In this document: piece by piece, positions 43,028 through 55,031 of the stretch
How positions within the stretch are numbered: position 1 is the first letter of the stretch
Layout of the letters: the number at the start of each line of letters is the position of its first letter
Source of the DNA: Pachypanchax playfairii
Taxonomy: Eukaryota; Chordata; Actinopteri; Cyprinodontiformes; Aplocheilidae
NCBI GenBank assembly: GCA_006937955.1
Contig: SSNP01000151.1
Span: 1,060,886-1,124,885, forward strand
Direction: 5' to 3'
DNA length: 64,000 nt
The notes under the pieces: model-generated
Told to the model about the DNA's origin: nothing
The model's input: the letters and a program-made list of their open reading frames with translations, nothing else
Databases searched by the model: none
Program-made: the position numbers and the translations under genes

Positions 43028-43730
43028 TGCCGCTTTTCCATCAACAGAACACGGCGCGGCTCGGTTCACTTTAGCCCCCTGCGGACCTTTTTCCACCAAC
43101 AGAACACGGTGCGGCTTGGTTCACTGTAGCCCCCTGCGGACCCTTTTCCACCGCCTTTCTCGGGTCTTAACCGCGTCATTCCGCGCCAACCCGACCTCTT
43201 TTTTCAGACCACCTCCTCGGTGGTCCGAAGCGGCCCAAAGCGGGCCCACACGCCCACCTGTCTACTGATTGGTCCAGTAAACTGCTACCAGTGACATGAC
43301 TACCTACGTAGTGGTAGCCCCTGATTGGCTCGGCTGTGTGTGGTGTTCACGTGGTGTGATATAGAAGCGCTCCCGCAAAAGGCTTTAAAAGAAACTCCCA
43401 GCAACCATACAGATATTTTATTTTAAAATACAATTGACTTTGGACAATGGCGACTTCCTCCACAAGAACCTAAAATCAAACCAACCAAAATGAACCACAG
43501 ACAGAGTGCAAAGTACAAAAACACACGTATATCCGCCATTGTTGTTGTTTTTTCACAAGCTGTGACGTCGTGGACAAAGACTTTTGAGCGCCACTTTTCA
43601 TAGCCAGATGGGCACGCCCATATCCCCACTTACGTCCGCTTTATGTTTCCACCGCCTCAAGCGAGTTGATCTGCGCTATACTGTACCGCTCTCAAGCGCA
43701 CCGTGCCGATTTGTCGGTGGAAAAGGGGCA
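43028..43730. mobile_element. Harbinger-type MITE, 703 bp, TTA target duplication
   Basis: TGCCGCTTTTCCATCAACA on the left matches the reverse of the right end, TGCCCCTTTTCCACCGACA. TTA flanks both sides (43025-43027 and 43731-43733), a favoured Harbinger target. The left arm contains a direct duplication of about 57 bp (near 43032-43088 and 43090-43146, CAACAGAACACGG in each). GC-rich relative to its surroundings; no transposase inside. Confidence 0.8.
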
Positions 43731-44120
43731 TTAGAGTGTCAGGCAGGTGTATATAAATGCCTCTGCCTATCTAATGGGCCAGACTGGTGTCCTCATGGTC
43801 AAGTTGGGCTGAAACACACAAGTTGCTCTTTTCCAGCAAACAGTATCTGAGGGAAAAAGAAACAGAGAGAGGGGGCAGAAACAGACAAACAGACTTGTAC
43901 TTTCCGCATACAGACTACAAACTCGCAGTGAGAAATATATGAAGGTAGATTTGTGCCTTTTTTATTCAATCAAAAAAATGGTTTATTCAGTCAAAAAGTA
44001 TATTTTCAAACAAAAAAAGCCTCACTTCAATCCAAAAACCCCTTTTTAATCAAAGAAAAAAGTGTTTGAATGTGAAAATAAAGTTGAGACTCAAAAAAAT
44101 GCTTTGAACACTGTTTTTCT
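43731..44120. other. Unannotated sequence
   Basis: Contains several short runs such as TTCAGTCAAAAAGTA and TTCAATCAAAAAAATG near 43960-44100, possibly a decayed tandem array. No gene. Confidence 0.4.
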
Positions 44121-44450
44121 TTGGTTAAAAGGTCCAGGTTGTTAGATCCTGTTTTTTCCACCTCTGTATGCTGGCCAAGCTAAAACCCATTTTGAGGAGA
44201 AAAGACCTTCACTCAGTCATCCATGCGTTTGTGACATCAGGCCTTGATTATGCCAACTCTCTGTTAGTATGGTGTTCCCTCATACGTAATAGTTCGTCTC
44301 CAGTTAATACAAAATGCTGCAGCACGATTTTTAACTGGGACTGCTTTGAAGCAACATATCACCCCTGTACTGGCCAATTTGAACTGGCTGCCAATCCGCT
44401 ATCGAATTAAATTTAAGATCCTTTTATTTGTGTGCCGCGGTGATAAGTAT
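44121..44450 (+). pseudogene. L2-group LINE ORF2 fragment
   Basis: The plus-strand frame reads LAKLKPILRRKDLHSVIHA and FVTSGLDYANSLLVWC. After a frameshift near 44290 it continues LQLIQNAAARFLTGTAL, LANLNWLPIRYRIKFK. This is the same region as residues 70-170 of the L2 frame at 27549-28301, but from a clearly different subfamily. The copy has no ends and is disrupted. Confidence 0.75.
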
Positions 44451-45464
44451 CAGTTTTTTAGGAGCACAGAAGCCAAATAAAGGGCTGGAGAGACTGTCCA
44501 ATCATTCCTTTTAAGCCGAACCATTTGATTGGTTGATGTTTTTAGACAAATATGGGAGAACCCCTTTTTTTTTTTAATCTTCAAAACATATTTTTCTCCA
44601 TGCTGTGTTAAAACGTTTTTAATGGGCATGAAAAAAATATGTTAAGCTAATTTGTTATGCAAATTAAGTATAGCAGCTTTAAGCCAATCACTGTCACCGT
44701 CAAGCCAGTCTCCTAACGCTAGATGACTCATTGCTGCTTTTTGCCAATGGGGCAGTGTTGGAGTTGTTGGTATGTAGAAAAAACAGCATTAAAATGATTG
44801 GTGTGATGTTATTAGCCTACTCTATTTGATATTTTGATTAAAAACTGGGCCTGCTAACTTAGTTCATGTTGACTAATTTGTGTTAGATATCTAACTAGCA
44901 GGATGCACTAACGGCTAGCTGATAACATTAGCCAATGTTTGCTATTTGATGTTCTAGGAAGTAATGTCATTTGTTGTCAAACAACATACCACAGGCCAAC
45001 TGTAGCTCGCAGAGCTGCTGAGTCTCTATCTTCAGGCCAAAGGGTAACAGAGCTGTCCCGCTATCTCACAGGTTGTCTTCCCCACCATCACACATACAGT
45101 CAAATGCTCACAGACACAGAGGCAGATACTTTTATTTTGAAAGCGGGATGTCCCGTGCATGTATTAAAACCACTGACGCCAAAACAGGACAGTATGGTGG
45201 CAGAAATATGATGGTTTCCTGGGGGATGAAAGAGGTCATCCCAGTGTTCCGCCAGTCTGTTTCCACGACAGGATGTGTTCCCCCTACATCTCCGCACCGC
45301 TAACAAGGCAAAAATCGCACATATTTGCTCCAAGCTTGCTCCCGAACTGTACTCACCACACTCTGCTTGTACACAGGGCAGCCACGGCAGCCGTGAAAGC
45401 TCAAACTTCCTGTTTTGGTGCAGCAATTACATCTGTTACATCTGTTACTGTCAGTCAGCAAAAC
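44451..45464. other. Unannotated sequence
   Basis: Nothing recognised. A less AT-rich block at about 44990-45420 has open short frames on both strands but no family resemblance. Confidence 0.4.
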
Positions 45465-45566
45465 GATGGATGGATGGATGGATGGATGGATGGATGGATG
45501 GATGGATGGATGGATGGATGGATGGATGGATGGATGGATGGATGGATGGATGGATGGATGGATGGA
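45465..45566 (+). repeat. (GATG)n microsatellite, about 25 units
   Basis: Uninterrupted GATG tetranucleotide array. Such arrays encode a spurious MDGW-repeat frame. Confidence 0.97.
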
Positions 45567-45969
45567 AAGACTGACAGTCAGGCAGATTTAAAGATAAATC
45601 ATCATTTCAATAATTTTAAATAAAATAGAAAATAATAATTCTTTATTGTTACAAAAAAGTGGAAATACAGTGGTAACAACAGCAAATATTATAACAGAAT
45701 TAAAAAAAAATATGTATATTAGGGAGAAAATTACAAAACCAAAGCAGCTACTGCGCAGTTATTCAAAATAAAATGGCATAATTTGATTACAATGTATAAC
45801 TAACTAAAGATAAACAAAAATACTTTAAAAATGTACATCATTTCCTAATTCTGAGATAAGTATAGTGCATCTTGTTTTAATCCTATTATCAGATAGGCAC
45901 TTCCGTGCATTTTAGGAAGAGGAAATACTCCCGAGGTCTACACAGCCTGTCACTTAACATTCTCTATGT
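45567..45969. other. Unannotated AT-rich sequence
   Basis: No feature recognised. Confidence 0.4.
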
Positions 45970-46037
45970 AATATAAAGGGGAAACGCTATAGGATGGGCA
46001 TTTTAGCGCCCGTCAGATAGCGTTTCCCTTCTATATT
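45970..46037. repeat. Compact near-perfect inverted repeat (68 bp)
   Basis: AATATAAAGGGGAAACGCTAT at 45970-45990 pairs with 46017-46037 with two mismatches, and the centre (GATGGGC with GCCCGTC) extends the stem. It may be a very short foldback element or an RNA hairpin; no identity is claimed. Confidence 0.6.
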
Positions 46038-46887
46038 GGAGGGGGAACATTAAAATTATTTTTGTTTTGCCTCCCACTTTGCTGTTGTTACCAATTAATT
46101 TCCCTTTTTGCAACAATAGGATTATTCTATCATCCTAACGCGGAAATACAGACTGATGGAACAACGGTGCTTGTTAGTCTTTAGGACAATGTTGTAACAT
46201 TGGGTGACTTCCCAATAGGTTCCACATGACACCAAGGATTGATCTGGATTGTTACAAAATTCCAGATGCAGAAAATAAAAAAATAAGGAATCTTTGAATT
46301 TGTTATCACTGCAAAAGAACAAATGATTGCATAGATTTGCAACAGCCACCAAATGATAGTCAAGACATTGTGGAATCAGAAGAGTGCTAACAGATTTGAT
46401 GTTCCTTCAAAAGCTATGGAGCTAGAACCAGAAGAGAACCACCATTACCAAAAAATATATTTTTTAGAATCACTACTGAACTAATAATAATATCAATGCC
46501 AGTCTGTTTTCTAAATGTATGTTTTCATGTTCAAGGATTATGATAATGTAGATACAACCAAAGTGACAGTCTAATTTTTGGTGTAAATCACAATATGAGG
46601 GAACTGAAGTGCTTGGTGGAGGTCTGTGCTTTACGGGTGCTTTTCTGGTTCATATGTTTACAGGATATACAGAGGTGTCAAAAGTAGAAGTAGAAATCCA
46701 GTCCAGCAGCTGTTCCAACCATCACTAAACCAGCTGAATTCATTTAGCACAGTTCCTTTACCAGGTAGATGAGCTGGTTAGTGAAAACATCTGTTCTAGA
46801 TGTACAGGCAGATCCAAAAACATGACAGGATTTCTGCTTTCTACCTCTACTTTTGACACTATGGGATACTGGGATACTTATTAATAT
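46038..46887. other. Unannotated sequence
   Basis: No feature recognised. Confidence 0.4.
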
Positions 46888-46914
46888 TACTACTACTACT
46901 ACTACTACTACTAC

Positions 46915-46965
<51 letters not shown>

Positions 46966-46974
46966 TAATAATAA
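46888..46974 (+). repeat. (TAC)n then (TAA)n microsatellite
   Basis: About nine TAC units pass directly into about twenty TAA units, with a minor interruption near the end (AATGATAATAATAAC). Confidence 0.95.
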
Positions 46975-49904
46975 CAATGACGAGAAGAAGAAGACAAAGA
47001 AGGAATCTTTTGCAACATGGTCTTTCCCATTTTCTTCAATAAGAGTAATTTCTTATCCACTCTTGGGAGTCCATATGCTCACATCTAAGTTTGACCCTGC
47101 AATCTGTTCAATCTAAATGTCACTTTAATGTCATCTCGGCAACTTTAGGGGGTCTGTTCTGATTCACTCTATCAGTTCATGAAAGCTTGCCAGCTGTGGT
47201 TTTGGAGTGGGTTTGATGAGCTGAAAGTGAATCGAGGGACTGGGCTTTGCATTCAGAACACACTCACATAATCTTTGTGCCAGAGATGTTTCTATTACCT
47301 GACAGGAGGCTTGGCTATGATTCCCAAGAGACTGATGCATGGTGAGAGTAGACCAGATAAGATTTGAGGTTTGAAGAAATGGGAGATAGAAAAATGTTCC
47401 TTCTTCTATTGCACTTGTTTTCAGTTAAATATGTACAGTATTGTTGGAGGGTTTTTAAGCTAACCCTCCCCCCCCCAACAAAAGGGGAAAAAAGCACATA
47501 TTGATTTAAGTAGAAAATACTTAGAATATTGACAGAGGGAAAGAGAGAAGAACAAACACACAAGATCGGCATCATCAAGGTCATCATGTTTCAATTAGGG
47601 AACTGCGTAGCAGATCATAAATGCAAAAACAATTAAAATGCAGATCACAGGATAGGGAGGCTTTGGGAAATGAGGTGTTTTGCCAAGGCTCACTAATAAA
47701 TTCTATGTACAACCTCACTGCAGCCTGCCTTCACCCCTGCAAACTCAAGCAGTTTGTATGAGCTGAAGACAGAGTTTGTCCACGGTTATTGCTGAGACAG
47801 ACGGGCCATTAGTCCACTTTAACATTAATCTCCATCACTGCATCCCCTCCATCATTCTCCTCCTCCTTCCCCTCCCGTGGTCTATTGTTTACAAAATGAA
47901 ACTACTCACAATGTTAGTGGATTGATTAGAGCTCAGTATACAGCCATCTGAGAAAAAGGAGGTTGGACCAAGTGATAATCCATCTCTGTTAAAGAGAAAT
48001 GAAAAAAATATAAAGTGCTCTCAGACTGGCTCCTTCCTCATCCTGCCTTGCTCTCACTTAATGTGCCTTTGTCTGTTTTTTATTTACATTCTAAAAGTCC
48101 ACTCATTCCCTTTGTTGAATGCAAGCATTGTATAATTCTCCAATTAAGTTATCTTTTAGATTGGAATCTGAGATGATTAAGTTTTATACTGGAACAGGGG
48201 GTCCTGTTTATTATAGATCAGTGAGACTGTGTATGCTGTTTGTTTAACACTTTTGTCACTCAAATAAGTTTTTCCAAAAACATCCTGTTTTAATCAAGAC
48301 CAAAAAGACACAGTACTTCATGTAAAAAGGCTGAACATTTATTTCATTCCAAGTTAAATCCAACGGCACCTAGGAACACTGTATCTGACACTTAGTTCGT
48401 CTCCCTTATCATGACTTTTGAAGTTATGGAGTTATTTACCCCCACAGCACAGGCACATACATTTGGTTCTATTTTCTATAGCATTAATTGAGGCATAATA
48501 ATAGAAATGGGGAAGTTAGTAGTACTGACATTAACTAAAGTTTTATGCCCATTGTTTCAAGATCTCAGCTTTAAACCATGATTTCACATGGAAAAAAATT
48601 AGCCCAACCTCACGTCAAATACGGCAACACTGGTTGATTTTATGATCCGTAAATGCAACATTATATTCCATACGCGACCCCTATCTGCAACTCCAACCTT
48701 AACCGTTCCGCTTTTTAACGTGACTTATTCACCTTTACAATGTGTGCATGTGTATCTTTAAATTTTAAAGCTAACCGTTGTATTAAAATGAAACATATTG
48801 CTGCAGAATTTGTGTTTTGTTCGGCTGAACGAGCGAAACCTCACACATGCATTTTTGTGCACTCCTCTGGGAAGGTGTGCGCATGTGCTATTGGTAGTTA
48901 ATCTCTGCAGAAACTGGAAAACGCTCCGACAGGTTATTTGTCACAAATGAAAATGCTCTCACAGGTCGTATTTTGGAGTTTTCACAATCGACTTATATGG
49001 TCATATAATTGTGCGGACGTGTTAAAAAAATGGAACGACAACAGTACTTAAAATATATACAAAGATTTATTTACATAGATTTAAAATATTAACAGGTTGT
49101 GAATTGAATAATAAAAGAATGACAAATAAATCATATTAAGGCAAGAAGAGGAGATTAATCCCATTTCGCTTTAACCTTTTTTCCCTACATCTAGCTCAAT
49201 CCTCACCTCACTACAATAAACTTTGTTCAGACTGCTATTTTGCCTCTCTATGACTTTGAACTCAGCCCAAAAACAAACATAACATTACAATTTTCCTTTT
49301 CACATAAAAGTAATCAATAAATGTCTTATATTTCTAAACAATGGTAATAACTAACTAGAAAAGGTACAATCTCTAACCTGGAAATAAAACATTATACTTG
49401 ACTTATCTAACATGATACAAATTTACTAAAGCACAGGAAAAAAAATCATGATTATAAAAAGACTTATGTTGGTCATTTTTTATCATTCTTACCCATAAAA
49501 AACTTATTTTAAATTTAAATTCTAAATTTAGTTATTTTCATATAAACTGACAAATACACGATCTCTGTGTTTATTACAGAGGGGGGGGGTTGGTCTGGCT
49601 GGGTGGGAGGGGAGAATCTGGGATTAGAGAATATGACTGACAACTGAAAGAACCTAAACACAGATGTGAGAAAATAACCCATAAAGGAAACAGACTGAGG
49701 AATAAAACACAGGGGATTAAAAACAGACCGGACTTGAAGACAAGGTGAACAGAAGCTTAGAAAGGAAAAAAAAACACACTCATGGGAAAAACTAAGTACA
49801 TTAAATGGCCCACAAGAGAGAGACAAGAACACAAAAGGAAACCAGGAATAAATGACACAAATCCTACAAAATAAAACAGGAAGCCAATACTCTTCCAAAA
49901 TAAA
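46975..49904. other. Mostly unannotated sequence
   Basis: Nearly 3 kb with no recognised gene. A C-run lies near 47467, a G-run near 49580, and an A-rich, LTR-like purine stretch at about 49640-49890 (repeated AAACACAGGGG-type words). None can be classified. Confidence 0.4.
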
Positions 49905-50650
49905 ATCCCAGGGTCCTCATTTATCACATGTTTGTAGAAACTGTCCTATATTTTATCCTACACATTAAATTTAGAATGTTCATATGAACAGTCAAAAGTC
50001 TGATTTATCAAATGTGCGGTGGCCACTCGTACGCACACTCCTCCGCAATCATGTGTTGATAAATCCCACTTGTACGTACTCAGGTCCTCGTGCCCGTTCA
50101 CAGTCATTTGCATACAGAAACGCCCTCAATTAGCCATATTTGGTAACAGCACTTCCTTTAAAGCCCATACAGGAAATCCGTAAAATAATGGTCAAGAGAG
50201 CAAAATAAAAAAACAAATAAAGAACTTTCTGTGACAGCGAGGTTGAGGAACTTGTTGCAGAAGTGGAACAGACCCAACAACATTGGTAGAAACCAATAGA
50301 AGAAAAAATCCGCCTGCAAGAGAGTTGCAGATGCAGTTAATGCGCTTGGAACATATGAGAGATCCCTTTCAGAAATAAAAAAAAAATGTTTCAATGTAAA
50401 AATACACATGAAAAACAGTATAGCAGAGCACAGAAGAGTCAGAGTTGCTACGGGAAGTGGACAGAACACCACAGAGCTATCCGCATTTGACAGACGTGTT
50501 TCCAGCATAATTGGAGCTGTTGCTCTGACTGGTGTTACTGTACACAGGGACAGTGAAAACATATCTTCACCAGCAGAACACGCAGGACCATCCAGTGTCC
50601 ACAATGAAGATAAGTCAAACTTTTTATTGTTATTATTTAAAGTGAAACAT
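49905..50650 (+). mobile_element. Harbinger-group remnant, copy A, with Myb-like coding remnant
   Basis: The left end GGGTCCTCATTTATCACATG, followed by a shared leader (AGTCAAAAGTCTGATTTATC, TTGATAAATCCCACTTGT), matches copy B at 58985 for about 270 bp. The Myb-like remnant begins near 50185. The right terminus is not identified. Confidence 0.7.
50185..50640 (+). pseudogene. Myb/SANT (NAIF1-type) protein remnant, copy A
   Basis: Frameshifted. Early segments read MVKRAK and VEELVAEVEQ, then RVADAVNALG-like sequence in another frame. The final segment is open from 50408 (KNSIAEHRRVRVATGSGQ, LSAFDRRVSSIIGAVALTGV), the normal continuation of this protein family. It would bind Harbinger termini. 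At least two frameshifts and several stops break it. Confidence 0.65.
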
Positions 50651-50878
50651 GTCCTTCTTAACCAGATAAAACAAGGAGCCACTTTTAAAGGGACTTAAGC
50701 AAGATTTGTGAAAAACTACACATGCATTTCCAGTTTATTCAATGCTAATGGGTCATGAAGCATTAAAAACCCAAAATAACGAGGCCATCCGCATATATGT
50801 CTGTTGCCTTGGACACGCTGTGTGCTACATAATGCGCTGCAGTTCGACGTCCGACTTTCCCGCGCAGTTGTAGGGATG

Positions 50879-50886
50879 TGACGTAA
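50879..50886 (+). promoter_or_regulatory. CRE-like TGACGTAA upstream of the first exon, copy A
   Basis: TGACGTAA followed by ATTGACGCTGCATGCGC; the related TGACGTAA...CATTGACGCT occurs at 59595 ahead of the paralogous exon. The shared spacing suggests a promoter element. Confidence 0.35.
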
Positions 50887-50974
50887 ATTGACGCTGCATG
50901 CGCGTTGCCGACAGCTCTTGAACAGGAAGAACATTGCCGCCGTGGACTTGGATTCAAACACTGAAGGTATACTT

Positions 50975-51210
50975 ATGGATGTTTCTGCAGCTAGCAAACG
51001 ACCTGCATCCACTCTCACCCCCCAAAAAAGTGGCACCACGAAGAAAAAAAAGACTTTATCAGCGGCATCTCGTGAGTCTAAAAAAAAATATGACCGAAGC
51101 CGGGCAGGCACCCGCATAAATATTGGATATGCGTTCGGTTCCTGGAGGGAACTTCAGCTGCATTTGGGAGTGAAAACGGATGCTGACATGGCTCATTTCC
51201 TTGTGACCAG
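50975..51210 (+). CDS. First coding exon of an unknown multi-copy gene, copy A
   Basis: Opens MDVSAASKRPASTL and runs through a Lys-rich linker to a basic segment (RESKKKYDRSRAGTR) and INIGYAFGSWRELQLHLG, VKTDADMAHFLVT, ending at CCAG|GTGAGAAA, a phase-2 donor. The start is chosen by alignment with copy B (MDSTKNKKRAAS). I recall this RINIG..F..WR.L pattern from uncharacterised, repeated genes in teleosts, but know no function. The exon is open and intact; downstream exons are not visible in the next 2 kb. A Harbinger remnant ends just upstream. Confidence 0.5.
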
Positions 51211-51699
51211 GTGAGAAAACATTATAGGTCGTGTTTGGAGCCTGATACAGTATGAAAATGATGAGATCAAATCAAATAACAGAGTGGAGAGACCTGACGT
51301 GAAGTATGTTAGCCTCCCCGGTGCAGTGCTGTGAAGACGAACAGTCTGTAAAGTGTCTGTGCGCGCTCCCGTGCCGGCTTGGCTGGTGGCTGCAGTTAGC
51401 CACAGCGCCTGTCGCGGCAGCACTGAGTCAGATTTTGTAAAGCTGCCTTAAGTCCCTTTAATTTTATTATCGGTGCGCTCCTTATATATAAATAAAGGAA
51501 ACAATTAGGTGCTTGGAGACAGGTAAATAATAGACCTATACAATTTATTTCAAAACAGAAGCTCATCCTGTCACACTGGAGGATCAGCCTGGTCAAACAG
51601 CTGGTGGAAGAGTCCTCAGTTCCTAAAGAGGGCAATAAAGGTTCTTATGTGAGAAAAGGAACAGTTGCTGTTTGTGCTTCACATATAATGAATGAAAAA
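51211..51699. other. Unannotated sequence after exon A
   Basis: No further exon of the gene is recognised before the Tc1 remnant. Confidence 0.4.
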
Positions 51700-53069
51700 A
51701 CCTAGTTACGATTTTGAAAGGCAATGACTGCCTGAAGTCTGGGACCCATGGACATCACCAAATTCCGGGTTTCCTCCTTTGTGATGCTTTCCCAGGCCTT
51801 TACTGCAGATGTCTTCAGTTGTTGCTTGTTTGTGGGTCTTTCTGCCTTAAGTTTTGTCTTAAGCAAATGATATGCTGCTCAATGGGGTTGAGATCTGGTG
51901 ATTGGCTTGGCTACTACAGAATATTCCACTTCTTTGTGTAAAAAAACTCCTGGATGGCTTTCACAGTTTTTTTTGGGTCATTGTCCATCTGTACTGTGAA
52001 GTGCCATCCAATCAACTTTGCTACATTTGGCTGAATCTGAGGAGAATGTTTATCCCTGTATGCTTCACAATTCATACAGCTGTTTCTGACTACTGTCATA
52101 TCATCAGTAAATACTAGTGACTCAGTGCCATTGGGAGCCATACATGTCCACACCATCACACTGCCTCTACCATGTTTTACAGAAGATATGGTGTGCTTTG
52201 AATCATGCGCCATTCCAAGTCTCCTCCATACTTTCTTCTTCCCATCATTCTGGTACAGGTTGATCTTAGTTTCATCTGTTCAAAGAATGCTGTTCAATAA
52301 GTGGCTTTTTTTAGATGTTTTTTGGCAAAGTTCAATCGGCCCTTTTGATTTTTGAGATTGAGTAATGGTTTGCATCTTGTGGTGGACCCTCTGTACTTGC
52401 TCTTGTGAAGTCTTCTCTTTATGGTAGATATAGATACTTGTACACCTACATCCTGGAAAATGTTTATCACTTGGGTGGTTGTTGTGAAAGGATTTTTCTT
52501 CACCATAGAAAGGATCCTCCAATCATCCATCACTGTTGTCTTCCATGGACGCCCAGGCCTTCTGGAGTTCCTGAGCTCACCAGTATGATTTTTTTTCTCA
52601 GAATGTACCAAACTGTTGATTTGTCCACTCCTAACTTTTGAGCAATCTCTCTGATGGATTTCTTCTTTTTTTCAGTCTAAGGATGGTCTGTTGCACTTCC
52701 ATTGAGAGTTCATTTGATCGTCTGATGTGTGTTCACAACAACAGTCTCTAAATGCAAATGCCGCACCTGGAATCAACTCCAGACCTTTTACCTGCTTAAT
52801 TGACGATGGATTAATGAGGGAACAGCCCACACCTGTCCAATAAATAGCTTCTGAGTCAACTGTCCAATTACCTTTGGTTGCTTGAAAAGTGGTGGCTACA
52901 TATTAAAGAGCTGCAATTCCTAAACCCTTTCTCCAATTTGGATGTGAATGCTGTCAAACTAAAGCTGAGGGTATGCACTTTAAGTTCATATTGACTGTAT
53001 CTTGAACATATTTTGGTAAACAGCTAAAACAACAAAACTTGAGTGTCCACATATATGTGGACCCGACTG
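51700..53069 (-). mobile_element. Tc1-like transposon remnant
   Basis: The right end (start of the element on the minus strand) is CAGTCGGGTCCACATATATG at 53050-53069, followed by TA. The opposite terminus is not recognisable, so the left coordinate is approximate. Contains a broken transposase gene. Confidence 0.75.
51720..52700 (-). pseudogene. Tc1-like transposase, degraded
   Basis: Two readable blocks on the minus strand. The first (52611-52294) covers the second HTH (RRPGRPWKTTVMDDWRI, VGVQVSISTIKRRLHKSKY). The second (52213-51914) covers the catalytic middle (KHGRGSVMVWTCMAPNGT, WHFTVQMDNDPKKTVKAIQ), with the second catalytic Asp in MDNDPK. The Glu region further on (below 51914) is frameshifted. 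The subfamily differs from the intact copy at 60457. Confidence 0.8.
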
Positions 53070-53071
53070 TA

Positions 53072-54371
53072 TATGCAGGTATAGAAATCAAGTTTTAGAA
53101 CACAAAAACCTAAAACTAAGATCACTTTAACTTATTTGAGATGTTGTACAACTCATCACACCACACCTCTGTTGACAAAAAAAACCCCAAAAAACAAATT
53201 CAAGTTTTCACACTCCGGATAAGTCACCCCCTCCCCCCCAAAAAAGAAGAAAGTGATAAGCATAAAAACGATGAGTAACAAGAACTTTACAAATTATGAT
53301 GTATCCAGGGGTCACAAATGCCATAATATTCAACTAAAGCTATGGTTCAATAATGTTACACTGAAACACCAACTCCAAGAAACAGAAACCAATGAAAATG
53401 TTAAGTTAGGTAGAAACATTTTTAAAAATAAATAAATGAGGAGAAACTTTTCAGATCAAAGCGTATTCAAGTTTGCATCCATCAATTCACTCTCCCTCAT
53501 GTCATCTCTTTTCTAATCACAGGCTTTCATTTTCCTAGATTTTCATATTGTCTTCTTTTGTGTTTTCTTCTAAGTGTTACTATTTTTAAATACTCTTAAC
53601 CACAATAAGCTTAATGTACATAAGTATAAAGTAAAAAGATGAAACAGAGTAAATAGAGAATACATCTTTTGTGCATTTGCTGCAATCCTTTGATATTGCT
53701 CTTTGTTTTATGAAAGTGACCTGAAAATGTACAAAAATTACATATTATGCACTGCTTTATACAAAAACCATGTGGTATGATGAATGATTTTGTTTTTACA
53801 TTTGTAAATATACTGAGTAGATATTTTATCTCATTCTTACAGAAAGAGACATAAAATGCTCAGGCATCTATTTAAAATATCCACAAATAGAAATGATTAT
53901 GTCACTTCAGGATGGGATGGCATTAAGGGGTTGGTGATGTGTAAGAATGGTTGTCATTACAAGCAAAAGATGTTGGCAGGCTTGTCAGGTCATACAACAC
54001 ATTTAAGCACAATTTTTTTCCACAGGCCGTGGTGCAGCTGCCTTATTTAGAATAAAGACAGACACGTTGTGAAGGTAGGCTTCAGGCTCTTTTCTGTACA
54101 TGTCCTGTTCCGGTTTGGGTTGTTACTGGCTACCATGACTCACCATGAAACCAATTGAAATTGAGGTTTAAATTTGGAACTCTGCTTTTAAGAGTTAAGA
54201 GTTGTGACAATGTTCTATGCATGTTGGAGTTACAGACCCCCAAAACAAAGCTTCCAATTAGACAGAAAATATTAATAACCGGTCCAGATTTCCCTAGAAA
54301 ACATTGGCATACAGAACAAGGCAGTCAATTAGAATTACATATTTGTGCAGGAATAAAATCTGGGATAGTAC
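53072..54371. other. Unannotated AT-rich sequence
   Basis: No gene, terminus or array recognised. Confidence 0.45.
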
Positions 54372-54375
54372 TTAA

Positions 54376-55027
54376 AGGAGAACGCCCGTTTTTTGCAATT
54401 GGGGCCTTATTTATTCTGTGAGATGTGTTTTACTCGTCATCAGTGGTACTTTTTTGCGATTCGGATTCGTCTCGGAGATTTTTGATTCACACGGCAGACA
54501 CCTAAACGCCAATAAACGAGAGTCAGTTGGGCCCGCGTTCGCCGACCCTAAATCGGTTTAAAATCAGTTCAAATCCGTTATTTTTTAATCTGGCCATTAG
54601 GATACTCTATTGTTTTTTCTGTTCCAGTGCCAGTTTGAATCCTGTGCTCATAGAAATGATATTTTTTAGGAAGCTAAGCCACTGCACCAATAGAATGGGC
54701 GCGCGGAGAGATGACGTCACTCTCCCGTCACTGTAAAAAATATCATTTATATGAGCGCAGGATTCAAGATGGCACTGGAACGGAATAAACAATAGAGTAT
54801 CTACATGGCCAGATTAAAAAAATAACGGATTTGAACTGATTTTAAACCGATTTAGGGTCGGCGAACGCAGGCCCAACCGACTCTCGTTTATTGGCGTTTA
54901 GGTGTTTGCCGTGTGAATCAAAAATCTCTGAGACGAATCCGAATCGCAAAAAAGTACCACTGATGACGAGTAAAACACATCTCACAGAATAAATAAGGCC
55001 CCAATTGCAAAAAACGGGCGTTCTCCT
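54376..55027. mobile_element. Foldback element, TTAA-flanked, 652 bp
   Basis: Nearly the whole element is one inverted repeat: 54376 to about 54670 pairs with about 54733-55027, around 295 bp per arm, with a centre of about 60 bp containing GATGACGTCACTCTCCCGTC. The ends begin AGGAGAACGCCCG. TTAA lies at 54372-54375 and 55028-55031. TTAA duplications point to piggyBac or Kolobok machinery acting in trans. Confidence 0.88.
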
Positions 55028-55031
55028 TTAA

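Noticed and set aside
45465..45566. CRISPR-like or satellite array
   Set aside because: Pure tetranucleotide repeat without spacers, in an animal genome.
45273..45623. Frames with a long MDGW repeat
   Set aside because: They are translations of the (GATG)n microsatellite.
46744..47116. Poly-Leu, poly-Thr and poly-Asn frames
   Set aside because: They are translations of the TAC/TAA microsatellite on either strand.
50158..50682. 174-residue minus-strand frame with apparent membrane segments
   Set aside because: Antisense of the Harbinger Myb remnant, copy A.
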